Shown here: one piece after another, positions 1 through 9,889 of the stretch | Numbering within the stretch: the first letter of the stretch is position 1 | Layout: each line of letters starts with the position of its first letter | DNA from: Brevundimonas sp. G8 | GTDB taxonomy: Bacteria; Pseudomonadota; Alphaproteobacteria; Caulobacterales; Caulobacteraceae | Length of the DNA stretch: 64,000 nucleotides | Assembly (NCBI RefSeq): GCF_902506205.1 | Contig: NZ_LR732816.1 | Location: 619,733-683,732, forward strand | Direction: 5' to 3' | Notes under the pieces: generated by a model | The model's database searches: none | What the model saw: only the letters and a program-made list of their open reading frames with translations | Told to the model about the DNA's origin: nothing | Translations under genes and position numbers: made by a program

Positions 1-237
1 GGCGTCTTCGTCGTCAACGGCGACAGCACGGTCCACTTCCAGCCCGTGACCGTTCTGTCGCGCACCGAGGCCCAGACGGCGGTCAGCGGCGTCGCCGTCG
101 GCGTCCGCGTCGCCGTGGACGGCGCCGGCTTCTTGAACGAAGGCGACCGCGTCAACGTGGCCCAGGCTGTTGGCAATACGCAGGCCGCGCCTGCCGCCCA
201 GCCTGCGGCCCCGGCGGCCCCGGCGGCCAAGAAGTAG
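1..237 (+). CDS. RND efflux periplasmic adaptor (membrane fusion protein), C-terminal end only
   Basis: Only the last 78 codons are present, because the gene enters from the left edge. The visible peptide has a short beta-rich stretch (GVFVVNGDSTVHF, then VAVGVRVAVDGAGFLNEGDRVNV). This matches the membrane-proximal end of HlyD/AcrA-type adaptors, and a low-complexity Ala/Pro tail ends in Lys-Lys. The stop lies 10 bases before an RND permease on the same strand, the usual adaptor-permease order. Such adaptors bridge the inner-membrane pump and the outer-membrane channel. The family is judged mainly from context; substrate is unknown. Confidence 0.7.
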   Translation, partial: GVFVVNGDSTVHFQPVTVLSRTEAQTAVSGVAVGVRVAVDGAGFLNEGDRVNVAQAVGNTQAAPAAQPAAPAAPAAKK

Positions 238-247
238 GACCGACGCC

Positions 248-3200
248 ATGAACCAGATGTCGTCCTGGGCGATCAAGAACCCGATTCCGATCATCCTGCT
301 GTTCCTGCTGCTGACGCTCGGCGGCGTGGTCGGCTTCATGGGGATGCGGATCAACTCCAACCCCGACATTGACTTCCCCCTGGTCGCCGTCACGGCCGCC
401 CGCCCCGGCTCGGCGCCGGCGGAGATGGAGGTCCAGGTCACGCGCCTGATCGAGGATTCGCTGGCCGGCCTGTCGGGCGTGCGCCACATCACGTCCAACA
501 TCACCGACGGCGTGTCCTCCACGACGATCGAGTTCGAGCTGGGCACCGACACCGACCGCGCCACCAACGACGTGCGCAACGCCATGACCGGCCTGCGCGC
601 CAGCCTGCCCCAGGACATGCAGGAACCGGCGGTCCAGCGCATCGACATCACCGGCGACGCCCTGATCACCTACGTCGTCCGTTCGCCGACCATGACGCCG
701 GAAGAGATCAGCTGGTTCATCGACAACGAGGTCAGCCGCAGCCTGCTGGCCCTGGGCGGCGTGGGCGAGGTCAACCGCTCCGGCGGTGTGGACCGCGAAA
801 TCCGCGTCGAGCTGGATCCGCAACGGCTGGCCGCCTATGGCGTCACCGCCGCCGAGGTCAGCCAGGCGCTGAACAACGTCAACAACAACCTGCCGGGCGG
901 CCGCGTCACCATCGCCGGGTCCGAGCGCGCCGTGCGCACCCTTGGCGCCGCGACCTCGGTCGAGCAGCTCAGCGGCACCCTGATCCCGCTGGGCGACGGC
1001 AAGACGGTGCGCCTGGATAATCTGGGCAAGGTCGAGGACAAGTGGAGCGAACCGCGCCGCCTGGCCCGCTACAACGGCCAGGAGGCCGTCACCTTCAACT
1101 TCCTGCGCTCGCGCACCGCCTCCGAGGTCAAGGTCGCCGAACGGGTCCGCGAAGAGGTCAAGAAGCTCGACGACGCCCACCCCGAACTGACGATCAGCCA
1201 GGTCACCGCCAGCGTCGAACAGATCGAGGAAAGCTACCTCGCCTCGCTGGAGGCTCTGCTGCTGGGCGCCGTGCTGGCGGTCATCATCGTCTTCATCTTC
1301 CTGCGCGACTGGCGGGCCACCTTCATCGCGGCCATGGCCATGCCGATGTCGCTGATCCCGACCTTCGCCATCCTGGGTCCGCTGGATCAGTCGCTGAACG
1401 TGGTGACCCTGCTGGCCCTGTCGCTGACCATCGGCATCCTGGTCGACGACGCCATCGTGGAGATCGAGAACATCGTCCGCCACATGCGCGACGGCAAGCC
1501 GCCCTATGACGCCTCGCTGGAGGCGGCCGACGAGATCGGCCTGGCGGTCGTGGCCACCACGGCGACCATCATCGCCGTCTTTGCGCCGGTCGGGTTCATG
1601 CCCGGCATCATCGGTCAGTTCTTCAAGGCCTTCGCCCTGGCGGCCTGCGTCTCAGTGGCCTTCTCGCTGCTGGTCGCGCGGACCCTGACGCCGCTGATGG
1701 CGGCCTTCATCCTGAAACACACCAACCACGAGGACCGCGATCCCTTCTGGATGTCGGGCTATCTGAAGGCGTTGCGCTGGTCGTTGGGCAACCGCTGGAA
1801 GGTGTTGATCCTCGGCGTGCTGTTCTTGGTCGGCTCCGTCGCCACGGCCGTTGTGGCCAAGATGTCGTTCGAGTTCATGTCGCCCGGCGACGTGGCCCGC
1901 GCCGCCTTCCAGGTCGAACTGCCGCCCGGCTCGACCCTGCGCCAGACCGACGCCGTGGTTCAGCAGGTCACCAAACGGCTGGAAGCCCGCCCCGAGGTCA
2001 CCTCGGTCTACGCCGCCGTCGGCGGTCAGGACGTGACCCAGGCCAATGTCTATGCCGACATGGTGCCCAAGGGCGACCGCGACCTGAGCCAGCAGGCCTT
2101 CGCCCGCGTCATGGTGGACGAGCTGAAACAAATTCCCGGCGCCCGTATCCGCGCCGGCATCGCCCAGTCGGGCGGTGGTCCAGGCGACGGCACCAGCTAC
2201 ACCTTCTCGATCCTGAGCGATAATCCCGACGCCCTGAACGCCGCGGCGCGCAAGGTCGAAGAGGAGATGCGCGGCGTTCCCGGCCTGGCCAATATCGTCA
2301 ACTCGGCCGCCATCGCCCGTCCCGAAATCCTGGTCACGCCGCGTCCCGACGAGGCGGCTTTAGCCGGCGTCTCGGCCGGCGCCATCTCCCAGGCCGTGCG
2401 GGTCGCCACCATCGGCGACGTGGATCAGAACCTGCCCAAATATAACCTGGGCGACCGCCAGATCCCGATCCGCCTGCAACTGACGGAAGGCGCGCGCGAG
2501 GATCTGACCGTGCTGGAGAACCTGCGCGTGCCGGGCAACGGCGGAAACTCCGTGCCGCTGAGCGCCGTCGCCGACATCCAGTTCGGCGCCGGCCCCGCCA
2601 CCGTCACCCGCCAGGATCGCTCGCGGATCGCCTCGATCAGCGCCGAGCTGGACGGCATCGCCACCGGCGCGGCGGGCGCAGCGGTCAACCGCCTGCCCTC
2701 GGTCCAGAACCTGCCCGCCGGCGTGCGCCAGGTGCCGGCCGGCGACGCCGAGTTCATTCAGGAAATGCTGACCGGCTTCGCCATCGCCTTCGCCTCAGGC
2801 ATCCTGCTGATGTATGCGGTTCTGACGCTGCTGTTCAAAAGCTTCGCCTATCCGATCACCATCATGGCGGCCCTGCCGCTGGCTATCGGCGGCGCCTTCA
2901 TCGCCTTGGCCATCGGCGGCGCCAACTTCTCCATGTCGGCCCTGATCGGGGTGCTGATGCTGATGGGGATCGCGGCCAAGAACTCCATCCTGCTGGTCGA
3001 TTACGTCATCATGGCCGAGCGGGACGGCATGCCGCGCCACGAGGCCATCATGGACGCGGCGCACAAGCGCGCCCGCCCCATCCTGATGACCACCTTCGCC
3101 ATGGGGGCGGGCATGGTGCCCATCGCCATGGGGGTCGGGGCCGATGTCCAGTTCCGCTCGCCCATGGCCATCGCCGTGCTGGGCGGACTGATCTCCTCGA

Positions 3201-3340
3201 CCTTCCTGTCCCTGCTCTACATCCCCGCCATCTTCACCATCGTAGACGACATCGCCGGCTGGGGCCGCCGCATCCTGCACCGCAAGACGGCCGGGCAGCG
3301 CGAGCTGGCCAAGCCGAGGCAGGATCCCTTGGTGGAGTAA
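248..3340 (+). CDS. RND efflux transporter permease (HAE1/AcrB type)
   Basis: A 1030-residue inner-membrane pump of the usual family length. It opens with a hydrophobic helix (residues 12-30) after MNQMSSWAIKNPIP. It has two large periplasmic loops and twelve predicted membrane segments in the usual 1 + 6 + 5 pattern. The helix-4 proton-relay aspartates are intact as the pair Asp400-Asp401 in GILVDDAIVEIEN. The ATG at 248 is preferred to an in-frame start at 170 because the extra residues are Arg/Pro-rich and overlap the adaptor gene. It is co-transcribed with the adaptor just upstream and uses proton motive force to export drugs or other amphiphiles. No outer-membrane channel gene is visible here. 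Confidence 0.93.
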   Translation: MNQMSSWAIKNPIPIILLFLLLTLGGVVGFMGMRINSNPDIDFPLVAVTAARPGSAPAEMEVQVTRLIEDSLAGLSGVRHITSNITDGVSSTTIEFELGTDTDRATNDVRNAMTGLRASLPQDMQEPAVQRIDITGDALITYVVRSPTMTPEEISWFIDNEVSRSLLALGGVGEVNRSGGVDREIRVELDPQRLAAYGVTAAEVSQALNNVNNNLPGGRVTIAGSERAVRTLGAATSVEQLSGTLIPLGDGKTVRLDNLGKVEDKWSEPRRLARYNGQEAVTFNFLRSRTASEVKVAERVREEVKKLDDAHPELTISQVTASVEQIEESYLASLEALLLGAVLAVIIVFIFLRDWRATFIAAMAMPMSLIPTFAILGPLDQSLNVVTLLALSLTIGILVDDAIVEIENIVRHMRDGKPPYDASLEAADEIGLAVVATTATIIAVFAPVGFMPGIIGQFFKAFALAACVSVAFSLLVARTLTPLMAAFILKHTNHEDRDPFWMSGYLKALRWSLGNRWKVLILGVLFLVGSVATAVVAKMSFEFMSPGDVARAAFQVELPPGSTLRQTDAVVQQVTKRLEARPEVTSVYAAVGGQDVTQANVYADMVPKGDRDLSQQAFARVMVDELKQIPGARIRAGIAQSGGGPGDGTSYTFSILSDNPDALNAAARKVEEEMRGVPGLANIVNSAAIARPEILVTPRPDEAALAGVSAGAISQAVRVATIGDVDQNLPKYNLGDRQIPIRLQLTEGAREDLTVLENLRVPGNGGNSVPLSAVADIQFGAGPATVTRQDRSRIASISAELDGIATGAAGAAVNRLPSVQNLPAGVRQVPAGDAEFIQEMLTGFAIAFASGILLMYAVLTLLFKSFAYPITIMAALPLAIGGAFIALAIGGANFSMSALIGVLMLMGIAAKNSILLVDYVIMAERDGMPRHEAIMDAAHKRARPILMTTFAMGAGMVPIAMGVGADVQFRSPMAIAVLGGLISSTFLSLLYIPAIFTIVDDIAGWGRRILHRKTAGQRELAKPRQDPLVE

Positions 3341-3350
3341 GGGCTGGGGC

Positions 3351-4250
3351 TCAGCCAGGCGCTGCGGTCTTCATCGCGTCGATGAAGACCCGCAGCGCGG
3401 GCGGCAGATTTCGGTGCCCGGCGTAGTAGAGATAGTTGGACGGAAGCTGCGGCCGCCAGTCGTCCAGCACGCTGATCAGCGCGCCGGACGCGAGCCAGGG
3501 CGCCGCCTGGGTCTCGATCACGCAGGCGACGCCCAGCCCCGCCATCGCGCCCTCGCACAGCATGTCGATGTCGTTGGTGACGAAGCCGCCAGGGACATCC
3601 ATCGTCGTCGTCTGGCCGTCTCGCTCGAAGGTCCACCGATAGATCGAACCCGCCGTCGGGAGGCGATAGTTCAGGCAACGATGGCGCTCCAGATCGGTCG
3701 GGCTCATCGGGACGCCGGCGGCGTCAAGGTAAGCCGGCGAAGCGACCATGATGATCCGCACGCCGTCGTCCAGCCGCACCGAGACCATGTCCTGTTCCAG
3801 CGACGGCAACCGCCGAATCCCGGCGTCGAACCCGCCCTTCACGATATCGACCAGACCGTCGTCCACGACCAGTTCGACGGTGATCTCTGGATAGACCTCG
3901 GCCAGTCCCCTCAGGCGAGGCAGCACGAGGCCGAACGCCGCCGACCTGTGGGCCGTCACCCTGACGCGCCCGGCGGGTTTGGCCCGGTCTGCGTTCAAGG
4001 CGACCAGCGCGTCGGTCACCTCGGCTATGGCGGGCCGCAGGCTGGCCAGCAGCCGGTCGCCGGCCTCGGTCGGCGCCACGCTGCGGGTGGTGCGGTTGAG
4101 CAGACGCAGGCCCATGCGCGCCTCCATCAGCCGCATGCGGTGGCTCAACGCCGACGCCGTCACGCCAAGAGCGACGCCGGCCTTCGTAAAGCTGCCGGCC
4201 TCGACGATGGCCGCGAAGACCGCCAGATCGTTCCAGGTATCGCGATCCAT
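3351..4250 (-). CDS. LysR-family transcriptional regulator
   Basis: A 299-residue LysR regulator of normal length. The N-terminal winged helix-turn-helix spans about residues 5-64 (FAAIVEAGSFTKAGVALGVTASALSHRMRLMEARMGLRLLNRTTRSV, read in pieces). The periplasmic-binding-protein-like effector domain follows from about residue 90. The gene is divergent from an aldo/keto reductase that starts about 100 bases away, the classic arrangement for a LysR protein and its target. Control of that reductase is therefore likely but inferred. The stop is 11 bases from the end of the convergent RND permease gene. The effector is unknown. Confidence 0.92.
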   Translation of the reverse strand: MDRDTWNDLAVFAAIVEAGSFTKAGVALGVTASALSHRMRLMEARMGLRLLNRTTRSVAPTEAGDRLLASLRPAIAEVTDALVALNADRAKPAGRVRVTAHRSAAFGLVLPRLRGLAEVYPEITVELVVDDGLVDIVKGGFDAGIRRLPSLEQDMVSVRLDDGVRIIMVASPAYLDAAGVPMSPTDLERHRCLNYRLPTAGSIYRWTFERDGQTTTMDVPGGFVTNDIDMLCEGAMAGLGVACVIETQAAPWLASGALISVLDDWRPQLPSNYLYYAGHRNLPPALRVFIDAMKTAAPG

Positions 4251-4347
4251 TGATGAGCATCACTCAAAGGGGTTCGTAGCTGACCGATACTACCGCTCAA
4301 CCATGGCACGGTCCAACTTAGGCGGGCAATCCGACAGGAGCCTTTAC

Positions 4348-5454
4348 GTGAGCCTTGCCCAATACCGTCCCCTCGGCCGTTCCGGCCTTATCGTCAGCCC
4401 GCTCGCGCTCGGCACGATGACATTCGGCGTGGCGCGCTGGGGCATGGGCCGCCCCGCCGCCGAAGCCGTGTTCGACGCCTATGTCGAGGCGGGCGGCAAT
4501 CTGATCGACACCGCAGACGTCTATGCGGGCGGCGCGGGCGAAACGATGCTGGGCGAGATCATCGCGGATCGCGGCGTCCGGGATCAACTCGTCATCGCCA
4601 CCAAGTCAGGATTCGCCGCAGGCCATGGCCCCCATGCGGGCGGCAACGGCGCCAAACACATCCATGCGGCGCTGGAGGGCTCGCTGCGCCGGCTGAAGAC
4701 CGACTATATCGACCTGTACTGGATCCACGTCTGGGACTCGGTCACGCCGCCCGAAGAGCTGCTGGAAACGATGTCGGCGCTCGTGAGGTCTGGCAAGATC
4801 AGATACTGGGGCATGTCGAACACCCCGGCTTGGTACGTCGCGCGGGTCGTCACCCTGGCCGCCGCCAGCGGACGGCCCGGCCCCATCGCGCTGCAGTATT
4901 TCTACTCCCTGGTCAGCCGCGAGATCGAGGCCGAACACGTGCCGCTGGCCAAAGATACGGGCCTGGGCGTCATGCCATGGAGCCCCCTCGCCTACGGCCT
5001 GCTGACCGGAAAATACGACCGGGCGACCGTCGAGGCGGCGCCGTCACGAAGCGGCGGCTTGCCGAACGAAGCGGCGAACCCTGACGGCGTAACACAGGGC
5101 GGCGCCCGTCTGGATGGCGCCAATCCGTTCGGCGACACTCTCTTCACCGACCGCAATTGGAAGATCGTCGATGTGCTCAAGAGCGTCGCCTCCGAGATCG
5201 GGGAGCCGCCCGCCAAGGTCGCCCTCGCCTGGGCGCTGTCGCGTCCGACCGTCGACACGGTCCTGATCGGCGTCAGCCGTGTCAGCCAGCTTCAGGACAA
5301 CATCGGCGCCGTCGGCCTTCGCCTGTCCGAGACGCATCTGGACACCCTGAACAAGGCCAGCAGGCCGGACCTTCCCATGCTGTACGGCCTGTTCAGCGAC
5401 GAGATGCGGCGACAGGTCGTCTTCGGCGGCGCCGAGGTGTCGGCGCGCGCTTAA
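4348..5454 (+). CDS. aldo/keto reductase (potassium-channel beta-subunit/YghZ-like group)
   Basis: An NADPH-dependent TIM-barrel oxidoreductase of 368 residues. It opens with YRPLGRSGLIVSPLALGTMTFG and has DTADVYAGGAGETMLGE, which carries the catalytic Asp and Tyr of the AKR tetrad. The catalytic Lys lies in VIATKSGF and the His in DLYWIHVWD. The C-terminal cofactor segment is present (TVDTVLIGVSRVSQLQDN). The GTG at 4348 has a GGAG ribosome site seven bases before it and begins just before the conserved first strand. Longer in-frame starts run into the LysR gene. It probably reduces an aldehyde or ketone under control of the divergent LysR regulator. Substrate cannot be told. Confidence 0.9.
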   Translation: MSLAQYRPLGRSGLIVSPLALGTMTFGVARWGMGRPAAEAVFDAYVEAGGNLIDTADVYAGGAGETMLGEIIADRGVRDQLVIATKSGFAAGHGPHAGGNGAKHIHAALEGSLRRLKTDYIDLYWIHVWDSVTPPEELLETMSALVRSGKIRYWGMSNTPAWYVARVVTLAAASGRPGPIALQYFYSLVSREIEAEHVPLAKDTGLGVMPWSPLAYGLLTGKYDRATVEAAPSRSGGLPNEAANPDGVTQGGARLDGANPFGDTLFTDRNWKIVDVLKSVASEIGEPPAKVALAWALSRPTVDTVLIGVSRVSQLQDNIGAVGLRLSETHLDTLNKASRPDLPMLYGLFSDEMRRQVVFGGAEVSARA

Positions 5455-5482
5455 TCGCTTCAAGCGAGGCGACCGCAAACAA

Positions 5483-5512
5483 AAGGGCCCGCCGGTTTCC
5501 CGGTCGGCCCTT
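5483..5512. terminator. bidirectional hairpin terminator between convergent genes
   Basis: A stem AAGGGCC/GGCCCTT continues through a two-base mismatch into CCGG/CCGG around a short T-rich loop. It is preceded by AAAA and followed by TT. It sits between the ends of the aldo/keto reductase and the TonB-dependent receptor genes, which point at each other, and can serve both. Confidence 0.7.
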
Positions 5513-5538
5513 CGTCGTTCAGCCTCGTGGGCTGACGA

Positions 5539-8178
5539 TCAGTATTTGACCTTCAGCGTCACGCCGTAGGTGCGCGGGGCGCCGAGGTAGGCGTTATAGG
5601 TCGCCGTGTCGGTGGCCATATTGTAGAAGGTGCCGTCCGCCTGGGGTGTCGTCGTGTTGGCGAAGGCCGTGCCTTGCAGCGGGGCGGCGAAGCCGACCTG
5701 GGTGTATTCTTCCTGCAGCAGGTTCTGGGCCCACAGGTCCACGGTCCAGCGTTCGTCTTCCGAGCCGATCGAGATGCGGCCGTTGACGACGGTGAAGGCG
5801 TCCTGGTTCTTGTAGGGCAGCAGGTCGGAGCCGGTGTTGTATTCGGTCGAGTATTTGGCCGACAGGTTGAACCCGCCGCGCAGGCCGCCGCCCAGCGAGC
5901 GGTCGAAGGCCAGGGCGCCGGTGACCGACCATTCCGGGGCGAACGAGGCGCGCGCGCCCGGCAGCAGCGACAGCTGCGGGAAGCGGCCGGGGCTGGACAG
6001 GTCGCCGGCGCCGAACACGCCGTATTTGGCGTCCGTGTAGGTCACGCCGCCCTGGAACGACAGGCCCTCGACCGGGGTGAACCAGACCATGTCGGCATCG
6101 ACGCCGCGCGACTTCAGCTCGGGGATGGATTCCACCACGAAGGCGGTGCCCAGGAAGGTGTTGAGCTGGAAGTTCTCGAACTTCTGATCGAAGTAGGTGA
6201 GGTTCAGCAGCATGGTGCGGTTGAACAGGGTCGTCTTGACCCCCGCCTCATAGCTGTCGACCGTCTCGGCGGCGAAGAACAGCGAGGCGTCCGGCGTCAC
6301 GCCCGTCTGCACCCGATCCATATTGTAGCCCGCGCCCTTGTAGCCGCGCGCATACGAGCCATAGACCATGATCGACGGGTTGAACCGGTAGGACGCCTTG
6401 ATGGTGCCCGACAGATCGGTGTCGCTGAACTTCTCCTGGATCCGGCGATTGTCGTACAGCGGGTTGGACCAGGGCAGGCACAGCAGGCCCAGCGCGGCGG
6501 CCGGGGTGGCGATATTGGCCGTGCCGGGGATCGGCGAAACCGTGCGGTTGGCCGGGTTCTGGTTGGCCAGGGCGCCGCCGCAGGCCGCGCCGTTGCTGCC
6601 CAGATTGTCCTGAACGCCCAGCAGGCGCTTGCTGTCGTAGGTGTAGCGAAGGCCCAGGTTGATATCGAACCCTTCGCTCACCTTCCAGGTGTTGTTGGTG
6701 AACAGGGCCACCGATTCCGAACGCTGCGAATAGTGGTCTTCATACGCCTTGCCGGCCGAGAAGGTCGGGGCGGCGGCGCTGGGCGGCACCGCGCCGATGA
6801 CGCACAGCGGCTGGCCCGCGGCCGCGCCGGCCGTGCCGACAAGGAAGCCGTTCGGGTTGGTGAAGCAGCCCAGGCGCGACGGGCTGGGACCGCCGACGGC
6901 GGCCGGCAAGGACGCCGTCAGCAGGAACGACGCGAAGGCGTTGTAGTCGGAGCCATAGACATAGCTGTCGTCGCGATAGACGCCTTCCTTGGTGGCGAAC
7001 AGGCCGACCAGCCAGTCGAACTTGTCCGTCGAGCCCGCCAGGCGGAACTCCTGCGTCAGGTTATCGACGCCATAGCCGTTGGAGCCGTCGTTGGCGCGGT
7101 ACAGGATGTCGGCGCCGGTGTAGTCGAGGTCCATCCCCTGCTGGAACGACCAGTCGCGGAACGAGGTCTGGGACGTCAGGGTGGCGTTGATGCTGGGGAA
7201 GTCGATGGTAGCTTCCGCCGACAGACCCATGTCCTCGATCTCTTGCGGGGTCTCGCGGTTGGAATAGGCCAGACGCGAGAAGGGCACCGTGCCGAAGCCG
7301 GCGACGGGCGGACGCTGGCCGGGGCCGTTGGGCGCGGTCAGGGCGGCGATGAAGGCCTGCGACGGGCCGACGCGCGTCTGCACGGCGACGCAGCAGTATT
7401 CCTCGCGCTTGGTGTAGTCCGCGATCAGGCGGATCGAGGTGTTGTCGTTGGGCAGGATCAGCAGCTGACCGCGCGTGGTCCAGTAATCCTGGGTCTGGTC
7501 GTCGCTCTTGCTGTTGGGACCGTCGCCGGTGTTGACGTCATAGAAGCCGTCACGCTCGCGGTGGGCGACGAACAGGCGACCGGCGATCTGGTCGGTCAGG
7601 CCGCCCGTGACGGAAACCGAACCGCCGATGGCGCCGAAGTTGCCGCCGGTCAGTTCCGCCGAGATCGACGGGTCGAACGACGGACGCTCGGTGATGATGT
7701 TGATGACGCCGGCCGAGGTGTTCTTGCCGAACAGGGTGCCTTGCGGACCCTTCAGGACCTCGATGCGGCTCAGTTCGCCCAGGTCACCGAAACCAACCGA
7801 GTTGCGCGAGCGATAGACGCCGTCGATCACCACGCCGACCGAGCTTTCCAGGCCGGGGTTGTCGCCCACGGTGCCGGCGCCGCGGATACGGACGGTGGTC
7901 GATGCTTCCGACTGGGTCGAGGTGACGGTCATGCCGGGGGTCAGGATCTGCAGATCCTTGATGTCCTGGACCCCTGCGCCATCCAGCAGTTCCTGCGACA
8001 GGGTCGTGACCACGATCGGCACGTCCTGCAGGCTCTGTTCGCGCTTCTGGGCGGTGACGATGATGTCGTCGACGGTCGCCGGGGCGTCCTGCGCGGCGGC
8101 GACGCCGGCGAAGCCCATAACGGCGGCGCCCATGACGGCGGCGGACACGGTGGTCCTGAGTTGAAGATTGCGGCGCAT
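5539..8178 (-). CDS. TonB-dependent outer membrane receptor
   Basis: An 879-residue receptor with a signal peptide ending near VAAAQ and a TonB-box-like DDIIVTAQKR. The plug domain contains VRIRGAG and RIEVLKGPQGTLFGKN. A long beta-barrel follows, ending in aromatic-rich YGVTLKVKY. Start chosen at 8178: a GGGAGG ribosome site lies eight bases upstream and the signal peptide then begins MRRNLQLRTT. An ATG at 8238 would add twenty non-signal residues. Such receptors import siderophores, vitamins or oligosaccharides and are numerous in Caulobacterales. There is no neighbouring transport or degradation gene to indicate substrate, so it stands alone between convergent and same-strand genes. Confidence 0.93.
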   Translation of the reverse strand: MRRNLQLRTTVSAAVMGAAVMGFAGVAAAQDAPATVDDIIVTAQKREQSLQDVPIVVTTLSQELLDGAGVQDIKDLQILTPGMTVTSTQSEASTTVRIRGAGTVGDNPGLESSVGVVIDGVYRSRNSVGFGDLGELSRIEVLKGPQGTLFGKNTSAGVINIITERPSFDPSISAELTGGNFGAIGGSVSVTGGLTDQIAGRLFVAHRERDGFYDVNTGDGPNSKSDDQTQDYWTTRGQLLILPNDNTSIRLIADYTKREEYCCVAVQTRVGPSQAFIAALTAPNGPGQRPPVAGFGTVPFSRLAYSNRETPQEIEDMGLSAEATIDFPSINATLTSQTSFRDWSFQQGMDLDYTGADILYRANDGSNGYGVDNLTQEFRLAGSTDKFDWLVGLFATKEGVYRDDSYVYGSDYNAFASFLLTASLPAAVGGPSPSRLGCFTNPNGFLVGTAGAAAGQPLCVIGAVPPSAAAPTFSAGKAYEDHYSQRSESVALFTNNTWKVSEGFDINLGLRYTYDSKRLLGVQDNLGSNGAACGGALANQNPANRTVSPIPGTANIATPAAALGLLCLPWSNPLYDNRRIQEKFSDTDLSGTIKASYRFNPSIMVYGSYARGYKGAGYNMDRVQTGVTPDASLFFAAETVDSYEAGVKTTLFNRTMLLNLTYFDQKFENFQLNTFLGTAFVVESIPELKSRGVDADMVWFTPVEGLSFQGGVTYTDAKYGVFGAGDLSSPGRFPQLSLLPGARASFAPEWSVTGALAFDRSLGGGLRGGFNLSAKYSTEYNTGSDLLPYKNQDAFTVVNGRISIGSEDERWTVDLWAQNLLQEEYTQVGFAAPLQGTAFANTTTPQADGTFYNMATDTATYNAYLGAPRTYGVTLKVKY

Positions 8179-8382
8179 AGGCGTCCTCCCGGCTGAAGCC
8201 GCGACGCCAGTGGCGATCGCAGCGTTTCCTGTTCCCATCGACGTCCCCTTCTTGGGGGATCGTTCGTTATCGCTAGGCTAAGCGCGCTTCGGCCCCACCG
8301 ACAAGCGAGCGTTGTTACCCGCGACGATTTTTCGCCGTGGATTCGCCTTTGTGTGTCAGGGAAGAGACATAAAACGCTGACG

Positions 8383-9627
8383 TTAGGTCAGTTTTTGCCC
8401 ATTTTTCGGCCTCATGGGCTCGACCTCAGGCTGCAGGGCGACGGGATCGACCTGGCGGCGACGGCCGGCGAAACCCAGCACGACGGCCGCCGCGATCGCC
8501 GACAGGATCGAGCCGCCGATGACGCCCAACTTGACCTCGACCTGTTCGGGCGAATCCACCGCGCCGGGGAAGGCCAGCACGCCGATGAACAGGCTCATGG
8601 TGAAGCCGACGCCGCACAGCAGAGAAACCCCATAGACCTGAAGCCAGCTGGCGCCCGTCGGCCGCGCCCCGATTTTCAGCGCCGAGGCCAGCCAGGCCGC
8701 GCCCATGACGCCGATCTGCTTGCCGAAGAACAGGCCCAGGGCGATGGCGATGACCAGGGGCGCGAACGCCTGCTCCATCGACAGGCCGGCGAAGGAGACG
8801 CCCGCCTTGGCGAAGGCGAACAGCGGCAGGACGAGGAAGGCGTTCCACGGATGCAGGTCGTGCATCGCCTCCTTCAGCGGGCTCTGGCCGTCTTCGGCCC
8901 GGCCCTTAATCGGCACGATCATGGCGAAGGCCACGGCGGTCATGGAGGTGCTGAGCCCAGACAGCACCGTCAGATACCAGACGAGGCCGAAGCCCAGCAC
9001 CCAGAAGGGCGCCGGAATGCGGATGCGGTGGGCAGCGACGGCCCCGACGGCCAGGGCGCCCAGGGCCCAGAACAAGGGCGTCCAGTTCGCCCCCTCGCTG
9101 AACAGGACCGCGATCAGGGCGATGGCGCCCAGGTCGTCGACGATGGCGAGGGTCAGCAAGAAGACCCGCAGCGACGACGGCAACCCCTTGCCCACGAAAC
9201 CGAAGATGGCCAGCGCGAAGGCGATGTCGGTCGCCAGCGGAATGGGCCAACCAGCGTGGGGCGCTCCGATGGTCGCGGACAGCAACAGATAGACCGCCGC
9301 CGGCCCCGCCATCCCGCCCAGGGCCGCGAGCACCGGCGTCGCCAGCTTGCGCGGATCGCTGAGCTCGCCGCGCACGATCTCGTATTTGATCTCCAGCCCC
9401 ACCACGAGGAAGAAGATCGCCATCAGACCTTCCTTGATCCAGTCGGAGATCGTCTCCTCCAGCCGGATCGGGCCGATCTGAAGCACGTGATAGCTCTTGA
9501 GCCAGGTGAAATAGTCCGCCGACCAGGGCGAGTTGGCGACCAGCACGGCGGCGATGGCCGCCAGCGCCAGGGCCGAGCCGGACGCGGCCTCGGTCTTGAG
9601 GAAATCGAGTGTCAGTTTGCGCGCCAC
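8383..9627 (-). CDS. nhaA: Na+/H+ antiporter NhaA
   Basis: An electrogenic sodium/proton antiporter of 414 residues with about twelve hydrophobic segments. Family signatures include FFLVVGLEIKYEIVRGELSDPRKLATPVLAA (read in parts) and the ion-binding pair Asp164-Asp165 in IVDDLGAI. E. coli NhaA has these at 163 and 164. That numbering supports the GTG start at 9627, which also has GGAGG five bases upstream. A TTG at 9639 is possible but overlaps this ribosome site. The protein sits in the inner membrane and handles Na+ and alkaline stress. It appears monocistronic. Confidence 0.95.
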   Translation of the reverse strand: MARKLTLDFLKTEAASGSALALAAIAAVLVANSPWSADYFTWLKSYHVLQIGPIRLEETISDWIKEGLMAIFFLVVGLEIKYEIVRGELSDPRKLATPVLAALGGMAGPAAVYLLLSATIGAPHAGWPIPLATDIAFALAIFGFVGKGLPSSLRVFLLTLAIVDDLGAIALIAVLFSEGANWTPLFWALGALAVGAVAAHRIRIPAPFWVLGFGLVWYLTVLSGLSTSMTAVAFAMIVPIKGRAEDGQSPLKEAMHDLHPWNAFLVLPLFAFAKAGVSFAGLSMEQAFAPLVIAIALGLFFGKQIGVMGAAWLASALKIGARPTGASWLQVYGVSLLCGVGFTMSLFIGVLAFPGAVDSPEQVEVKLGVIGGSILSAIAAAVVLGFAGRRRQVDPVALQPEVEPMRPKNGQKLT

Positions 9628-9889
9628 GGCGGCCTCCAATCGGAATACTGAAGCTGTCGTGACGCCAGGTTATCGACGGGCGTCGGACCGGATTCGTCAC
9701 CCCCCTCGGAGCGCGCCGGCCTGGCCGCGCGAGGCGACCTGATGGCTAAAGGCAGAATAGAGGACGGGGAGCCTCACGCCAAGCCCGACGCGGGTGGCAG
9801 ATTGCGACAGGGCTCTTTCGTGACCTCGATTTAACTTGCGGTTTTGGGGGATCGCCGCGACGACGCCTCACATAGCGGGGGTGCTTGAT

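Noticed and set aside
152..1483. A 443-codon minus-strand frame opposite the RND permease
   Set aside because: Antisense shadow with no recognisable protein features.
5674..8196. An 840-codon plus-strand frame opposite the TonB-dependent receptor
   Set aside because: Shadow of the receptor's codon bias; composition is Arg/Gly/Asp-rich with no family motif.
8179..8238. Alternative upstream start for the TonB-dependent receptor
   Set aside because: Adds twenty residues ahead of a good signal peptide; the GGGAGG before 8178 is better.
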